DNA from: Cytophagaceae bacterium UBA7467
GTDB taxonomy: Bacteria; Bacteroidota; Bacteroidia; Cytophagales; Spirosomataceae
Assembly (NCBI GenBank): GCA_002479785.1
Contig: DLPD01000029.1
Coordinates: 85,399 to 149,398 of the forward strand
Direction: 5' to 3'
Length of the DNA stretch: 64,000 nt
Part shown: positions 8,050 through 16,204 of the stretch, piece by piece
How positions within the stretch are numbered: position 1 is the stretch's first letter
Layout of the letters: every line of letters begins with the position of its first letter
The notes under the pieces: model-generated
Databases searched by the model: none
What the model was told of the DNA's origin: nothing
Seen by the model: only the letters and a program-made list of their open reading frames with translations
Translations under genes and position numbers: made by a program

Positions 8050-9057
8050 ATGAAAAAAGTAATACTACCGCTCATCACAATCCTCGGATTCAGCTCGGTG
8101 ATGAATGCGCAATACAAAACGATAGGAAAGATTCACGTCTATGATGAATCTGTGACTACCTTAATCGACCCTTCTACTCCTATTGAAATTGTAGCAGAAG
8201 GTTATACTTGGTCAGAAGGACCGGTTTGGGTGAAGAAAGGAAACTATCTCTTGTTCTCTGATGTCCCTGAAAATAAAATTTACCAGTGGACCGCGGACAA
8301 AGGCGCTATGCTCTATTTAACCCCATCGGGCTATTCAGGGAAGGAATATTATTCGTATGAACCTGGCGCGAATGGCTTGATTATTAACCAAAAAGGAAAC
8401 CTCGTTTCAGCTGAGCACGGTAATCGCAGAATAGCTGAAATGCCTTTGGGAAAACCTGAATTAAAAAAATCGCTGACGGGCTTGTGGGAAGGCAAAAAAC
8501 TTAATAGTCCGAACGACGTCATCCAAGCCAAAAACGGCGATTATTATTTCACGGATCCTCCCTACGGTTTACCTGGTCGCGGGAAAGAAGAGCCGGCAAA
8601 AGAATTAGCCTACCAAGGAGTGTACCGCATATCGAAAAAAGGCGAATTGAGCTTGCAATACGACAAGATGGCCCGACCAAATGGCCTAGCAATGAACCTA
8701 GAAGAGAATATTCTTTATGTAGGATCTTCAGAACCGAAAGAATCCCATATTCTAGCTTTTCCTGTGGATAAAAAAGGAAATCTAGGCGAACCATCTGTAT
8801 TCTTCGACGCTGCCGAATTAGCAAAACAAGGAATTAGGGGTGGCTATGATGGAATGAAGTTAGATTCAAAAGGTAATATCTGGACGACAGGGCCAGGAGG
8901 AATTTTAATCATCAGCCCAGCTGGCAAATTGTTGGGACGCATCGAGACGGGGAATCCGAACTCGAATGTGAATTTTGGGGAAGATGGCTCCAGTTTGTTT
9001 ATTACCTCGAAGATGAATCTGCTGCGCGTGAAAACGAAAACAAAAGGACTGAAATAA
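8050..9057 (+). CDS. Secreted SMP-30/gluconolactonase/LRE-family beta-propeller
   Basis: Product of 335 residues with a signal peptide (MKKVILPLITILGFSSVMNA-Q) and a six-bladed SMP-30/gluconolactonase propeller. Motifs include YTWSEGPVWVKKGNYLLFSD (the Glu is a metal ligand), LNSPNDVIQ (Asn ligand), MARPNGLAMN, and GGYDGMKLDSKGNIW (Asp ligand). Relatives hydrolyse sugar lactones with a divalent metal; the substrate cannot be told from sequence. The export signal suggests periplasmic sugar-acid metabolism. The convergent neighbour is a DUF1080 protein, often found with carbohydrate catabolism, and both share the terminator that follows. Confidence 0.9.
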   Translation: MKKVILPLITILGFSSVMNAQYKTIGKIHVYDESVTTLIDPSTPIEIVAEGYTWSEGPVWVKKGNYLLFSDVPENKIYQWTADKGAMLYLTPSGYSGKEYYSYEPGANGLIINQKGNLVSAEHGNRRIAEMPLGKPELKKSLTGLWEGKKLNSPNDVIQAKNGDYYFTDPPYGLPGRGKEEPAKELAYQGVYRISKKGELSLQYDKMARPNGLAMNLEENILYVGSSEPKESHILAFPVDKKGNLGEPSVFFDAAELAKQGIRGGYDGMKLDSKGNIWTTGPGGILIISPAGKLLGRIETGNPNSNVNFGEDGSSLFITSKMNLLRVKTKTKGLK

Positions 9058-9085
9058 ACCGCGTGAATCCACGCGAAAACACAAA

Positions 9086-9117
9086 AAAAGGCCTCGATTA
9101 CAAATTCGAGGCCTTTT
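9086..9117. terminator. Bidirectional intrinsic terminator
   Basis: A 12-bp perfect stem (AAAAGGCCTCGA / TCGAGGCCTTTT) with an 8-base loop lies between convergent genes. A-tracts and T-tracts on the two arms allow termination in both directions, serving the SMP-30-like gene (+) and the DUF1080 gene (-). Confidence 0.9.
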
Positions 9118-9123
9118 ATTTTC

Positions 9124-9831
9124 TTATAACTTTCTGATCTTAATGTTTCTGAACCAAACTTGGTTTCCGTGATCTTGCAAAGCAATATGACCTTGCATCA
9201 CCTTTCCGAAATCAGGCATATTTTTAAACTTCGAACCAGCGATTAAGTCTTTCCAGTTTTGATCGTCTGTACGTGTCTCCACTACTTTGGAACCATTCAA
9301 ATACAACTGCAACAAGCCCTTGTTATTGACAATACGCGCCGTGTTCCACTCCCCTACCGGCTTGGTAACATTCACAGACGATTTAATTAAATCATATAAA
9401 TCACCCGAATTGTGTTTGATAATTTTCCCATCTGGATGGCCTTCGTCGTGCAATACCTGCATTTCTGGGCCTGTCACATAGGTAGCATAGTATTTCTTGG
9501 GATCATCTGTCACGTTGAAGATAATTCCTGAGTTTCCATTCACAGAAATTTTCCAATCTACGGAGAAATCGTAATTTTCAAAGGATTCATTTGTCACTAA
9601 ATCACCACCGTCTTTCTTCGCTGCGTCAAAACCGATTACGCCGTCTTCAATCGTCCAAGAAGATCCTACTTTATCTCCTTTTCCGTAGCTATGCCAGCCT
9701 GTGAAGGTTTTTCCATCGAATAATAATTGAGTGCCATTTTTCTTTTCTGCCTTCGTTAACTGGTTTAATCCTTGACCAAAAGACACAAATGCGAAGCAGA
9801 CCGCCGCGCACGTTAAAACAATTTTGTTCAT
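9124..9831 (-). CDS. Secreted DUF1080 (3-keto-disaccharide hydrolase domain) protein
   Basis: Product of 235 residues with a signal peptide (CAAVCFAFVSFG-Q) and one DUF1080 jelly-roll domain. Family marks are LFDGKTFTGWHSYG, DGVIGF, DLVTNESFENYDFSVDWKIS, NSGIIFNV, EMQVLHDEGH, GEWNTARIV, and the C-terminal GHIALQDHGNQVWFRNIKI. The last is the conserved LQDHG...FRNI ending. The domain is structurally related to concanavalin-type glycan-binding folds, and some members hydrolyse 3-ketoglycosides; the activity of this one is inferred only. It is a single gene. Confidence 0.9.
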   Translation of the reverse strand: MNKIVLTCAAVCFAFVSFGQGLNQLTKAEKKNGTQLLFDGKTFTGWHSYGKGDKVGSSWTIEDGVIGFDAAKKDGGDLVTNESFENYDFSVDWKISVNGNSGIIFNVTDDPKKYYATYVTGPEMQVLHDEGHPDGKIIKHNSGDLYDLIKSSVNVTKPVGEWNTARIVNNKGLLQLYLNGSKVVETRTDDQNWKDLIAGSKFKNMPDFGKVMQGHIALQDHGNQVWFRNIKIRKL

Positions 9832-9943
9832 ATTTTATAGGTTTATGATTTTTACAATACTACTAAAAGTCTGCAACAATTGTATCTGCTGCGGGCAATT
9901 TTAGCTTTAAATCTTCGTAAATTGCAAGCTGATATAAAAATCC

Positions 9944-11266
9944 ATGAAGACCAAAGTAGCCCCAAAGCCCTCTATCAACATCATTACCCTCGGTTGTTCG
10001 AAGAATCTTGTCGATTCAGAAGTACTCTACACCCAATTAAAAGGAAATGGTTTAGAGGTGACGCACGAGGCGAAAAAGGACAAGGCGAACATCGTCGTGA
10101 TTAATACCTGCGGCTTCATCGATAATGCCAAACAAGAATCCATCGATACTATTTTGCGCTACGCAGATGCCAAAGAGGCAGGCAAAATCGATAAATTATA
10201 CGTAACCGGCTGTCTTTCGCACCGCTACAAAGATGATTTAGAAAGAGAAATTCCGATGGTAGACTCCTTCTTTGGGACGAATGAATTGCCTCGTTTATTG
10301 AAAGCATTAAAGGCGGATTACAAGCATGAATTAGTAGGTGAGCGTCTATTGACTACGCCCGCTCATTATGCCTATTTGAAGATTGCAGAGGGATGTGATC
10401 GCCCTTGCTCTTTCTGTGCGATTCCTTTAATGCGGGGGAAACACGTTTCTACCCCCATGGAGGAATTAGTGAAGGAAGCTAATTCTTTAGCCAAAAAAGG
10501 CACCAAAGAACTCATCCTCATCGCTCAAGACCTTACTTTTTATGGTTTAGACTTAAAAGGGGAAGGTAAATCTGGCCGCAAATTAAAAGAATTATTAGAA
10601 CGCTTATCTGATGTCAACGGCATCGAATGGATCCGCTTGCAATACGCTTATCCGGCTGGTTTCCCATTGGATATTTTGGAAACCATGGCGGAACGCGACA
10701 ATATCTGCAAATACCTCGATATGCCACTCCAAAGTGGTTCTGATGCCATGTTAAAGCACATGCGCCGTGGAATTACGCGTGAGAAAACGGAAGAATTAAT
10801 CCACACCATTCGCGAGAAAGTGCCAGGAATCGCCTTGAGAACGACTTTAATTTCAGGTTATCCAGGTGAGACGGAAGAGGATTTCGAAGAGACTTATTCC
10901 TTCGTGGAACGTATGCGTTTCGACCGCCTAGGGATATTCAATTATAGTCACGAAGAAAATACGCACGCTTACCTGGTGAATGACGATGTTCCGGAAGACG
11001 TAAAACAATACCGTTCAGATGAGATCATGGCCTTGCAACAAGGTATTTCAGAAGAATTAAATCAAACGAAAGTAGGCCAAACCTTGAAAGTAATGGTAGA
11101 CCGCAAGGAAAGTGGTTACTTCGTGGGACGTACGGAATTTGATTCTCCGGAGGTAGATAACGAAGTATTGATTCCGGCGGAACAATACGCACGTTTGGGC
11201 GATTTCGTGAATGTGAAGATTAATAAAGCCGAAGAGTTCGACCTATACGGCGACATTATAGCTTAA
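9944..11266 (+). CDS. rimO: Ribosomal protein S12 methylthiotransferase RimO
   Basis: RimO is a radical-SAM enzyme with two iron-sulfur clusters that adds a methylthio group to an aspartate of ribosomal protein S12. The 440-residue product has the N-terminal MTTase domain with cysteines in TLGCSKNLVDSE, VINTCGFIDNAK and VTGCLSHRY. The radical-SAM motif is CDRPCSFC (CxxxCxxC) with downstream MRGKHVS, and a C-terminal TRAM domain follows. CSKNLVDSE and FGTNE distinguish RimO from MiaB. It ends convergently with, and overlaps by 11 bases, the next gene. Confidence 0.96.
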   Translation: MKTKVAPKPSINIITLGCSKNLVDSEVLYTQLKGNGLEVTHEAKKDKANIVVINTCGFIDNAKQESIDTILRYADAKEAGKIDKLYVTGCLSHRYKDDLEREIPMVDSFFGTNELPRLLKALKADYKHELVGERLLTTPAHYAYLKIAEGCDRPCSFCAIPLMRGKHVSTPMEELVKEANSLAKKGTKELILIAQDLTFYGLDLKGEGKSGRKLKELLERLSDVNGIEWIRLQYAYPAGFPLDILETMAERDNICKYLDMPLQSGSDAMLKHMRRGITREKTEELIHTIREKVPGIALRTTLISGYPGETEEDFEETYSFVERMRFDRLGIFNYSHEENTHAYLVNDDVPEDVKQYRSDEIMALQQGISEELNQTKVGQTLKVMVDRKESGYFVGRTEFDSPEVDNEVLIPAEQYARLGDFVNVKINKAEEFDLYGDIIA

Positions 11267-11966
11267 ACGAAGTCATGCGCATTTCGCGTAGATCAAAGGT
11301 CATCAGTCCTTGTTGCGTAGGCGATTCGAAGCCGGCAAGGTAGAAGATGGCTTCTTTAGCCTGAAACAATCCAATGATTCCTGGCAACACCCCTAAAACC
11401 CCTACTTCATCGCAGGACGGAATTTCTTGTGGACTCGGTTCCACCGGAAACAAGGAACGATACGAGGGTCCTGCCGGATGAAATACCGCGAACTGCCCTT
11501 CCCATGCGTGAATAGCCCCATAAACAAAAGGCTTTTTCAAAGTCTCGCAACTGTCATTAATCAAATACCGGGTACTAAAATTATCCGTACAATCGAGAAT
11601 CAAATCGTGTTGTCCTATGTACTGTGCTGCATTATTTACTGTTAAATTCTCGGCGATTCCCTGAATGGCAATGCTTGGATTCAAGGCTTGCAATGCCTCC
11701 GCTGATTTCAAGGCTTTCGAGGCACCTACATCTTCCGTTTTATACAACACCTGACGCGCTAGGTTGGATAATTCAATTACGTCCGCATCTAGAATCGTGA
11801 TGAATCCCACACCGGCGGCAGCTAGAAAAGGTAAAGCACCGCAGCCTAAACCACCTGCACCCACGACAAGAATCTTAGCTTCTTTTAGGCGCATCTGTTG
11901 CTGCTTCCGCCATTCCGGCAAATTCAGCTGTTTACGGTACCGTTCAAATTCTAAATCGCTAAGCAT
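11256..11966 (-). CDS. ThiF/MoeB/HesA-family E1-like adenylyltransferase lacking the zinc site
   Basis: E1-like enzymes adenylate the C-terminal glycine of ubiquitin-like sulfur carriers such as MoaD or ThiS. The 236-residue product has the nucleotide-binding ILVVGAGGLGCGALPFLAAA, the Asp/Arg region LDADVIELSNLARQVLY, DCTDNFSTRYLIND, and PSCDEVGVLGVLPG. In E. coli MoeB two CxxC pairs bind zinc. Here the first pair position reads SYRS instead of CYRC, and the protein ends (RMTSFKL) about where the second pair would occur. The zinc site is therefore absent, and the substrate protein is unclear. No sulfur-carrier gene is adjacent. Confidence 0.85.
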   Translation of the reverse strand: MLSDLEFERYRKQLNLPEWRKQQQMRLKEAKILVVGAGGLGCGALPFLAAAGVGFITILDADVIELSNLARQVLYKTEDVGASKALKSAEALQALNPSIAIQGIAENLTVNNAAQYIGQHDLILDCTDNFSTRYLINDSCETLKKPFVYGAIHAWEGQFAVFHPAGPSYRSLFPVEPSPQEIPSCDEVGVLGVLPGIIGLFQAKEAIFYLAGFESPTQQGLMTFDLREMRMTSFKL

Positions 11967-11983
11967 ATATTATAAATAAAAAA

Positions 11984-12009
11984 AGCCCTCTTGATTTTTC
12001 AAGAAGGCT
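11984..12009 (-). terminator. Intrinsic terminator of rpmB
   Basis: On the minus strand a stem of about ten pairs with one mismatch (AGCC.TCTTGA / TCAAGA.GGCT, loop TTTT on the plus strand) is followed by a run of seven T. It lies downstream of the rpmB stop codon and before the E1-like gene on the same strand. Confidence 0.8.
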
Positions 12010-12032
12010 AATTTCGATAAATATTTTGAAAA

Positions 12033-12272
12033 CTAAACGCTTAAAGTACCCTTACGAGCCGCAGCGATTAACGTTTTTTCAAATCCGTTTTTGTTGATTG
12101 TGCGAATTGCTTTCGCAGAAACTTTCATACGAACCCAAACACCTTCTGACTCTAAGAAGAATTTCTTAGTTTGTAAGTTCGGGTAGAACTTACGCTTAGT
12201 CTTGTTATTAGCGTGAGAAACGTTGTTTCCTACTTGAGTTTTGCGTCCTGTAATTTGACAAACCTTTGCCAT
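12033..12272 (-). CDS. rpmB: 50S ribosomal protein L28
   Basis: Small basic protein of 79 residues that is part of the large ribosomal subunit. It starts MAKVCQITGRKTQVGNNVSH, the conserved L28 N-terminus, followed by the Asn/Lys-rich NNKTKRKFYPNLQ. Lys/Arg-rich throughout. In many Bacteroidota rpmB is followed by rpmG and a small DUF4295 gene; neither is seen here, since a terminator follows directly. Expression is probably from the well-formed promoter just upstream. Confidence 0.97.
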   Translation of the reverse strand: MAKVCQITGRKTQVGNNVSHANNKTKRKFYPNLQTKKFFLESEGVWVRMKVSAKAIRTINKNGFEKTLIAAARKGTLSV

Positions 12273-12312
12273 CGTATCTATTATTTAAATTTGTTCTTTC
12301 CTAAAGGGATTG

Positions 12313-12344
12313 CAAAATTAGAAAATATTTCGAAATAACCCAAA
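12313..12344 (-). promoter_or_regulatory. Complete Bacteroidota-type promoter of rpmB
   Basis: On the minus strand TTTG (12341-12344) is followed after 20 bases by TAATTTTG (12313-12320). This matches both the -33 (TTTG) and -7 (TAnnTTTG) consensus at the expected spacing. Transcription would start near 12307, leaving an untranslated leader of about 35 bases before rpmB. Confidence 0.78.
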
Positions 12345-12380
12345 CCTCCATCGAAAATTTATAAAATGGCAGACAATGTG

Positions 12381-12388
12381 TATCTTTG
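12381..12388 (+). promoter_or_regulatory. Candidate -7 element of the EEP gene, unusually close to the start codon
   Basis: TATCTTTG matches the Bacteroidota -7 consensus exactly and ends only three bases before the ATG at 12392. Transcription from it would begin at or within a few bases of the start codon, giving a leaderless or nearly leaderless mRNA. No clear TTTG -33 element is seen upstream. Confidence 0.5.
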
Positions 12389-12391
12389 AGT

Positions 12392-13510
12392 ATGGCTAAG
12401 CGTAATTCGAAGGCACCCCTAAAGAAAAAAATCATCTCTTCCCTAATCTGGTTAGGAACGTTGCCATTGTGCCTATACACGCTTTTGACTTACCTTTTAA
12501 GTTATTCGTTAATTGTCGAACACTGGTTTGCTGGCTTTATCATGATGACGATGCCTTATGCCCAGTTGCTTTGTCTTATCTCCTTGATTTATTGGGTTTT
12601 TCAGCGAGCGAAGCGAGCGCTTTTGCCCTTGATCGTCCTAGCGCTGGGTTATGGATTTATCGGTAGACATATTAGCTTTAATCAGCCGGTGGCGAGCTTA
12701 ACGAAACCATTGACGGTGATGAGTTACAATGTTTTTGGCATGTATTCGAACGAATATGAGTCCAAAAAAGAACAATTAGAGGAACTCAAAAAATTCATCC
12801 GCGACTACGACGCAGACATTAAATGTTTCCAAGAATTCTATTCCCATTCAGATCGCAAGGCCTACCATACAGTTTCCTTCTTGAAGGAAAAATACCCACA
12901 TTACGCCTTTATTCCGCTAAAAAAGCAATTATTTGATTCCCACGAGAAAATGGGATTGGTGGTATTTTCAAAATACCCCATCATCCACGAAGAAGGTGAA
13001 CAATTTGAAAATTCAGCGAACGGATATCTGTTAACTGATATTGTGAAGGATCAAGACACGATTAGGGTAATCAATTTGCAGCTTTGGTCGATGGGAATTC
13101 GAGTGAATAAGATGACTTCGAAGATTCGTTTGCAAGATTATACAGATGCTAAAAAGGAAGGTCGTGGCATCATCTCTTCCCTTCGAAAGGGCTTTATTGA
13201 GCACAAAAAGGAGATGGACAAAATCAATCGCCTAATCCAAAAAAGCCCCTATCCCATCTTAGTGGTAGGTGATTTAAATGAAACTCCTTCTGGCTGGGCC
13301 TATGGAACCATTCGGGAACGCTTGAAAAATTCCTTTGAGGAAGCGGGCTCTGGTTTTGGCTTTACCCTTAATCGTAGCCCTTATTTAGTGCGCATCGATG
13401 ATCAATTCTTCTCAGAGGAGTGGAAAGCGATCAATTTCCAAACCCTGCGCAACATCAAATACTCTGACCACTTCCCTACCGTGGGCCAATACATCTTGCA
13501 TGGAAAATAA
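12392..13510 (+). CDS. Membrane-anchored endonuclease/exonuclease/phosphatase (EEP) family protein
   Basis: Product of 372 residues. The first ~95 residues hold about three hydrophobic segments after a basic N-terminus (MAKRNSKAPLKKK). The rest is an EEP metal-dependent phosphodiesterase-type domain with MSYNVFGMYS, CFQEFYSH (metal-binding Glu), VVGDLNETPSGWAYGTI (catalytic Asp/Asn) and the final YSDHFPTVGQY (catalytic Asp-His). The domain probably faces the periplasm; the substrate is unknown. An in-frame TTG two codons upstream is a less likely start because it lies in the -7 element. It overlaps the following permease by 11 bases, suggesting a two-gene operon. Confidence 0.88.
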   Translation: MAKRNSKAPLKKKIISSLIWLGTLPLCLYTLLTYLLSYSLIVEHWFAGFIMMTMPYAQLLCLISLIYWVFQRAKRALLPLIVLALGYGFIGRHISFNQPVASLTKPLTVMSYNVFGMYSNEYESKKEQLEELKKFIRDYDADIKCFQEFYSHSDRKAYHTVSFLKEKYPHYAFIPLKKQLFDSHEKMGLVVFSKYPIIHEEGEQFENSANGYLLTDIVKDQDTIRVINLQLWSMGIRVNKMTSKIRLQDYTDAKKEGRGIISSLRKGFIEHKKEMDKINRLIQKSPYPILVVGDLNETPSGWAYGTIRERLKNSFEEAGSGFGFTLNRSPYLVRIDDQFFSEEWKAINFQTLRNIKYSDHFPTVGQYILHGK

Positions 13511-14837
13511 GCTTTGGAAGGTTTTAGGCACCGGCTTCGGGATCGCAGTCACACTTGGCGGAACCGTAGGAACCGGCATCTTACGTAAACCAGGCCCCAT
13601 CGCAGCTTCCTTACAAGACCCCGGATTAATCCTCGGCTTGTGGGTTTTAGTAGCCATCTATGCCTTGTTAGGGGTGAGCTGTGTTTTAGAGTTAAGCTTA
13701 TCCATTCCCAAAGCAGGTTCTTGGTATGGCTATGCGGAACGGGCTTTTGGCCGTTATATCGGTTTTCTGGTGGGACTCACCAGCTGGTTAGGCACGGTGA
13801 CCGCCTTAGGTTTCGGATCTTACACGTTTAGCGAGTACCTCATTATCATCTTCCCTAGTTTAAGCCCCTATTTAGTCTATTGCGCCATCGGAATCCTTGC
13901 CCTATTGTGGTTTTTTCATCAACTAGGGGTGGTAATGGCCGGTAAATCCCAAGAATGGCTGAGTGGCATCAAGGCTTTGGCCCTTCTGATTTTTATCGTC
14001 ATCTGCTTTACCTACGGAAATGGGGGCGTTTTCTTGCAGAAAACGACTTCACCTACTGGATTGCCTTTAACGACCGGCATCATGACTGCTTTGTTGTCCA
14101 TCTTTTATGCGTTCGACGGCTGGCATACCGCTAGTTATTTTACGGAAGAAAATAAGGACCCCGTAAAATCAATGCCAAAATCGATGTTCATCGGCGTCAT
14201 CATAGTCGCGTTTATCTACTTGTTAATCAATGTGGGCATCCTATATAGCTTACCCATCGAAACCCTTTCAACGAGTAAATTAGCGGCGGCAGATTCGATG
14301 AAAGCTCTGTTTGGTGCAGATATGGGCCGCTGGATTACCGTCTTTTTAATGCTGAGTATCCTGGGAATATTAAACACACAGGTGATGTTCGCCCCGCGGG
14401 TAATCTATTCGATGAGTCGTGATGGATTGTTTTTCAAACAGGCCGAAAAAGTAAACGCAGCAGGCTCACCCACCACCGCTACACATTTAACCGTATTCTC
14501 CGCTTGTATTTTCTTATTAGCAGGCAAAGAAATAAACGAACGTCTCTCTGATATTGCCACCTTCTTTTTTGTGGCCAGTTATTTAGCTGGATTTGCGTCT
14601 TTGTTGCGCCTTCGTGTGAGCGAACCTGATTTAAAGCGCCCTTATTTAGCCTGGGGATATCCCATTATACCGTGGATGTTAGTGATCATCTCCGCTCTCT
14701 TCTTGATAGGTACTTTAGTGACGAATCTGGGGAGTGTGGTGTATGTGGTGGGGTTTATCCTTTTAAGTTTTTTGATTTTTAAGACCAAAGGTCTTTCAAA
14801 GAGCAAAGAGCAAAGTTCAAAGCTCAAAGAAAGCTAG
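13500..14837 (+). CDS. APC-superfamily amino acid permease
   Basis: Product of 445 residues with about twelve hydrophobic segments. The N-terminal VTLGGTVGTGILRKPGPIAA is the conserved unwound TM1 substrate-binding motif of APC transporters, and YAFDGWHTASYFTEENKDP lies around TM6. It imports or exchanges an amino acid across the inner membrane; the substrate is not assignable. The start ATG at 13500 gives MENKLWKVLGTGFG, and the open frame upstream overlaps the previous gene. The C-terminal codons (SKEQSSKLKES) lie inside a repetitive inverted-repeat arm, so the tail may have been shaped by the repeat. Confidence 0.9.
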   Translation: MENKLWKVLGTGFGIAVTLGGTVGTGILRKPGPIAASLQDPGLILGLWVLVAIYALLGVSCVLELSLSIPKAGSWYGYAERAFGRYIGFLVGLTSWLGTVTALGFGSYTFSEYLIIIFPSLSPYLVYCAIGILALLWFFHQLGVVMAGKSQEWLSGIKALALLIFIVICFTYGNGGVFLQKTTSPTGLPLTTGIMTALLSIFYAFDGWHTASYFTEENKDPVKSMPKSMFIGVIIVAFIYLLINVGILYSLPIETLSTSKLAAADSMKALFGADMGRWITVFLMLSILGILNTQVMFAPRVIYSMSRDGLFFKQAEKVNAAGSPTTATHLTVFSACIFLLAGKEINERLSDIATFFFVASYLAGFASLLRLRVSEPDLKRPYLAWGYPIIPWMLVIISALFLIGTLVTNLGSVVYVVGFILLSFLIFKTKGLSKSKEQSSKLKES

Positions 14838-14900
14838 AACAATAACAATTCCTACAGTCATCGCCATCGGCGATTCCTACATTGAACTTTGCTCTTTGAA
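14795..14900. repeat. Large inverted repeat with nested hairpin and short direct repeats
   Basis: The left arm lies in the last codons of the permease gene, where AAAGAGC units are tandemly repeated. AAAGAGCAAAGTTCAA (14805-14820) is perfectly complementary to 14882-14897. The enclosed loop contains ATCGCC-ATC-GGCGAT (14860-14874), flanked by two copies of ATTCCTACA. The right arm stops just before the PBP4 stop codon. It resembles a REP-like palindromic unit or remnant between convergent genes. It could also stop transcription, although no T-run follows. Confidence 0.65.
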
Positions 14901-14905
14901 ATTTG

Positions 14906-16153
14906 CTAATGTATCGCCTTCAAAAACTCCACCACCGACTTCTTAATATCTCTCACTGGCTCATTCCCTAGATTTGATAGGATGGAGAAGGCCAATGTCT
15001 TACCGTCTTTAGTGAGATAATAACCTGAAAGATCATAGGTATTCCCAAAAGAACCAGATTTCGCCCAAATACGGACGCCTTCATTCAAGTCCTGCACATT
15101 GCGCATCGTACCTGTTTTACCTGCCTCAGGCAATAAAGTATGTAGGCGATCCGGAGCGACTTCTTTGGCTAATAATTCTAAGATGTGGATGAAATCCTTG
15201 GGCCTGACTAAATTATAACGTGATAAACCGGAGCCATCCACCCAGCGAATATCGGCCAAAAATTCATTACCAGGCTCTTTTTTCAGATTCTCAATCACTT
15301 TTGTGGGATCCCAGCCTTTCTCTGCGGCAATCATCACCAATAACTGTTCCGCTACCGCATTATCACTTTCGTGCAACATAGGCAAATACAAACTGTCCAT
15401 CTTACCAGCGTAAAAAATGCGGGCATCCGGGTGAACTGCGAGCGGCATGGTCTCCACCGATTTATGCAAAGTATCCGTCAGTAAAAAGGTCGTCATTTCA
15501 GGCGAGGTAATGAACGGCACGTCTTGCGATCCATATTTCTCGGAAGTCAAAACGGGCAATTCAAACTGATTTGATAGGCGTTTGCGACGAACTTCTAACG
15601 TTGATCCGGTCTTGGTAACAGCTTCGAAAGCATCCGGCACAATTTTCCAACGTTTCGCGGAAGCTGAAAAATTCACCAAGTTCGCATACAAAGGCAAATC
15701 CGATATTTCTGCCGAATAATGATCATTGTAATCATCCCAAGCCCATCCTGAACCCATTATTGGCATTGGTTTCAAAGGTGCGCCATAGACCAATACTTTC
15801 GATGAGGCAGCTAAGAAATCACGCAAGGCGGTGTTTTTGATGGTTGGATGCAGGTTAGAAATATCGCCCGTACCCCAGAAAAAAAGGGTGTCTTTCGTTT
15901 CGCGGTATTTAAAGGAAGGGATTTGGCTGCCCAGGATTCTGTTGGCTTGTAAAAAGGTCAACAACTTCATATTAGAAGCCGGCATGAAATACTGATCCGC
16001 ATTTTTTTCGAATAATACCTTACCTGAAGCAAGGTCCTTAATCATGACACCACTGGCCCGCTGAGCGAGGGTCGATTCATTGAAAGCAATCTGCAAATGG
16101 GAGCTTTGGCAACTTGCTAAAGCCAACAGGAATAAAAAGGCTAGATTTTTCAT
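14906..16153 (-). CDS. dacB: D-alanyl-D-alanine carboxypeptidase/endopeptidase, PBP4 type (peptidase S13)
   Basis: PBP4-type enzymes cleave D-Ala-D-Ala and peptide cross-links in periplasmic peptidoglycan. The 415-residue product is a probable lipoprotein (lipobox ending at Cys15, LALASC). It has the three penicillin-binding motifs: SNMK (Ser60 nucleophile, Lys63), SDN in LHESDNAVAEQLL, and KTG in LPEAGKTGTMRN. It is shorter than E. coli PBP4 (about 477), mainly in the inserted domains. It is convergent with the APC permease and divergent from the symporter gene. Confidence 0.92.
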   Translation of the reverse strand: MKNLAFLFLLALASCQSSHLQIAFNESTLAQRASGVMIKDLASGKVLFEKNADQYFMPASNMKLLTFLQANRILGSQIPSFKYRETKDTLFFWGTGDISNLHPTIKNTALRDFLAASSKVLVYGAPLKPMPIMGSGWAWDDYNDHYSAEISDLPLYANLVNFSASAKRWKIVPDAFEAVTKTGSTLEVRRKRLSNQFELPVLTSEKYGSQDVPFITSPEMTTFLLTDTLHKSVETMPLAVHPDARIFYAGKMDSLYLPMLHESDNAVAEQLLVMIAAEKGWDPTKVIENLKKEPGNEFLADIRWVDGSGLSRYNLVRPKDFIHILELLAKEVAPDRLHTLLPEAGKTGTMRNVQDLNEGVRIWAKSGSFGNTYDLSGYYLTKDGKTLAFSILSNLGNEPVRDIKKSVVEFLKAIH

Positions 16154-16176
16154 AGGATAAAGGTAAAAGGTTTTCG

Positions 16177-16184
16177 TATTTTTG
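16177..16184 (+). promoter_or_regulatory. Candidate -7 element of the sodium:solute symporter gene
   Basis: TATTTTTG matches TAnnTTTG exactly and lies 20 bases before the ATG at 16205, giving a predicted leader of about 15 bases. No -33 element was recognised. Confidence 0.5.
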
Positions 16185-16204
16185 GACTCATTTTAACCAA
16201 AAGA

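Noticed and set aside
9895..9925. GCAATTT/AAATTGC inverted repeat upstream of rimO
   Set aside because: Only 7 bp with a 17-base AT-rich loop; chance is likely and no promoter element aligns with it.
13398..13499. N-terminal extension of the APC permease upstream of 13500
   Set aside because: It overlaps the conserved C-terminal catalytic end of the EEP gene in another frame, and the permease family starts just before the TM1 motif.
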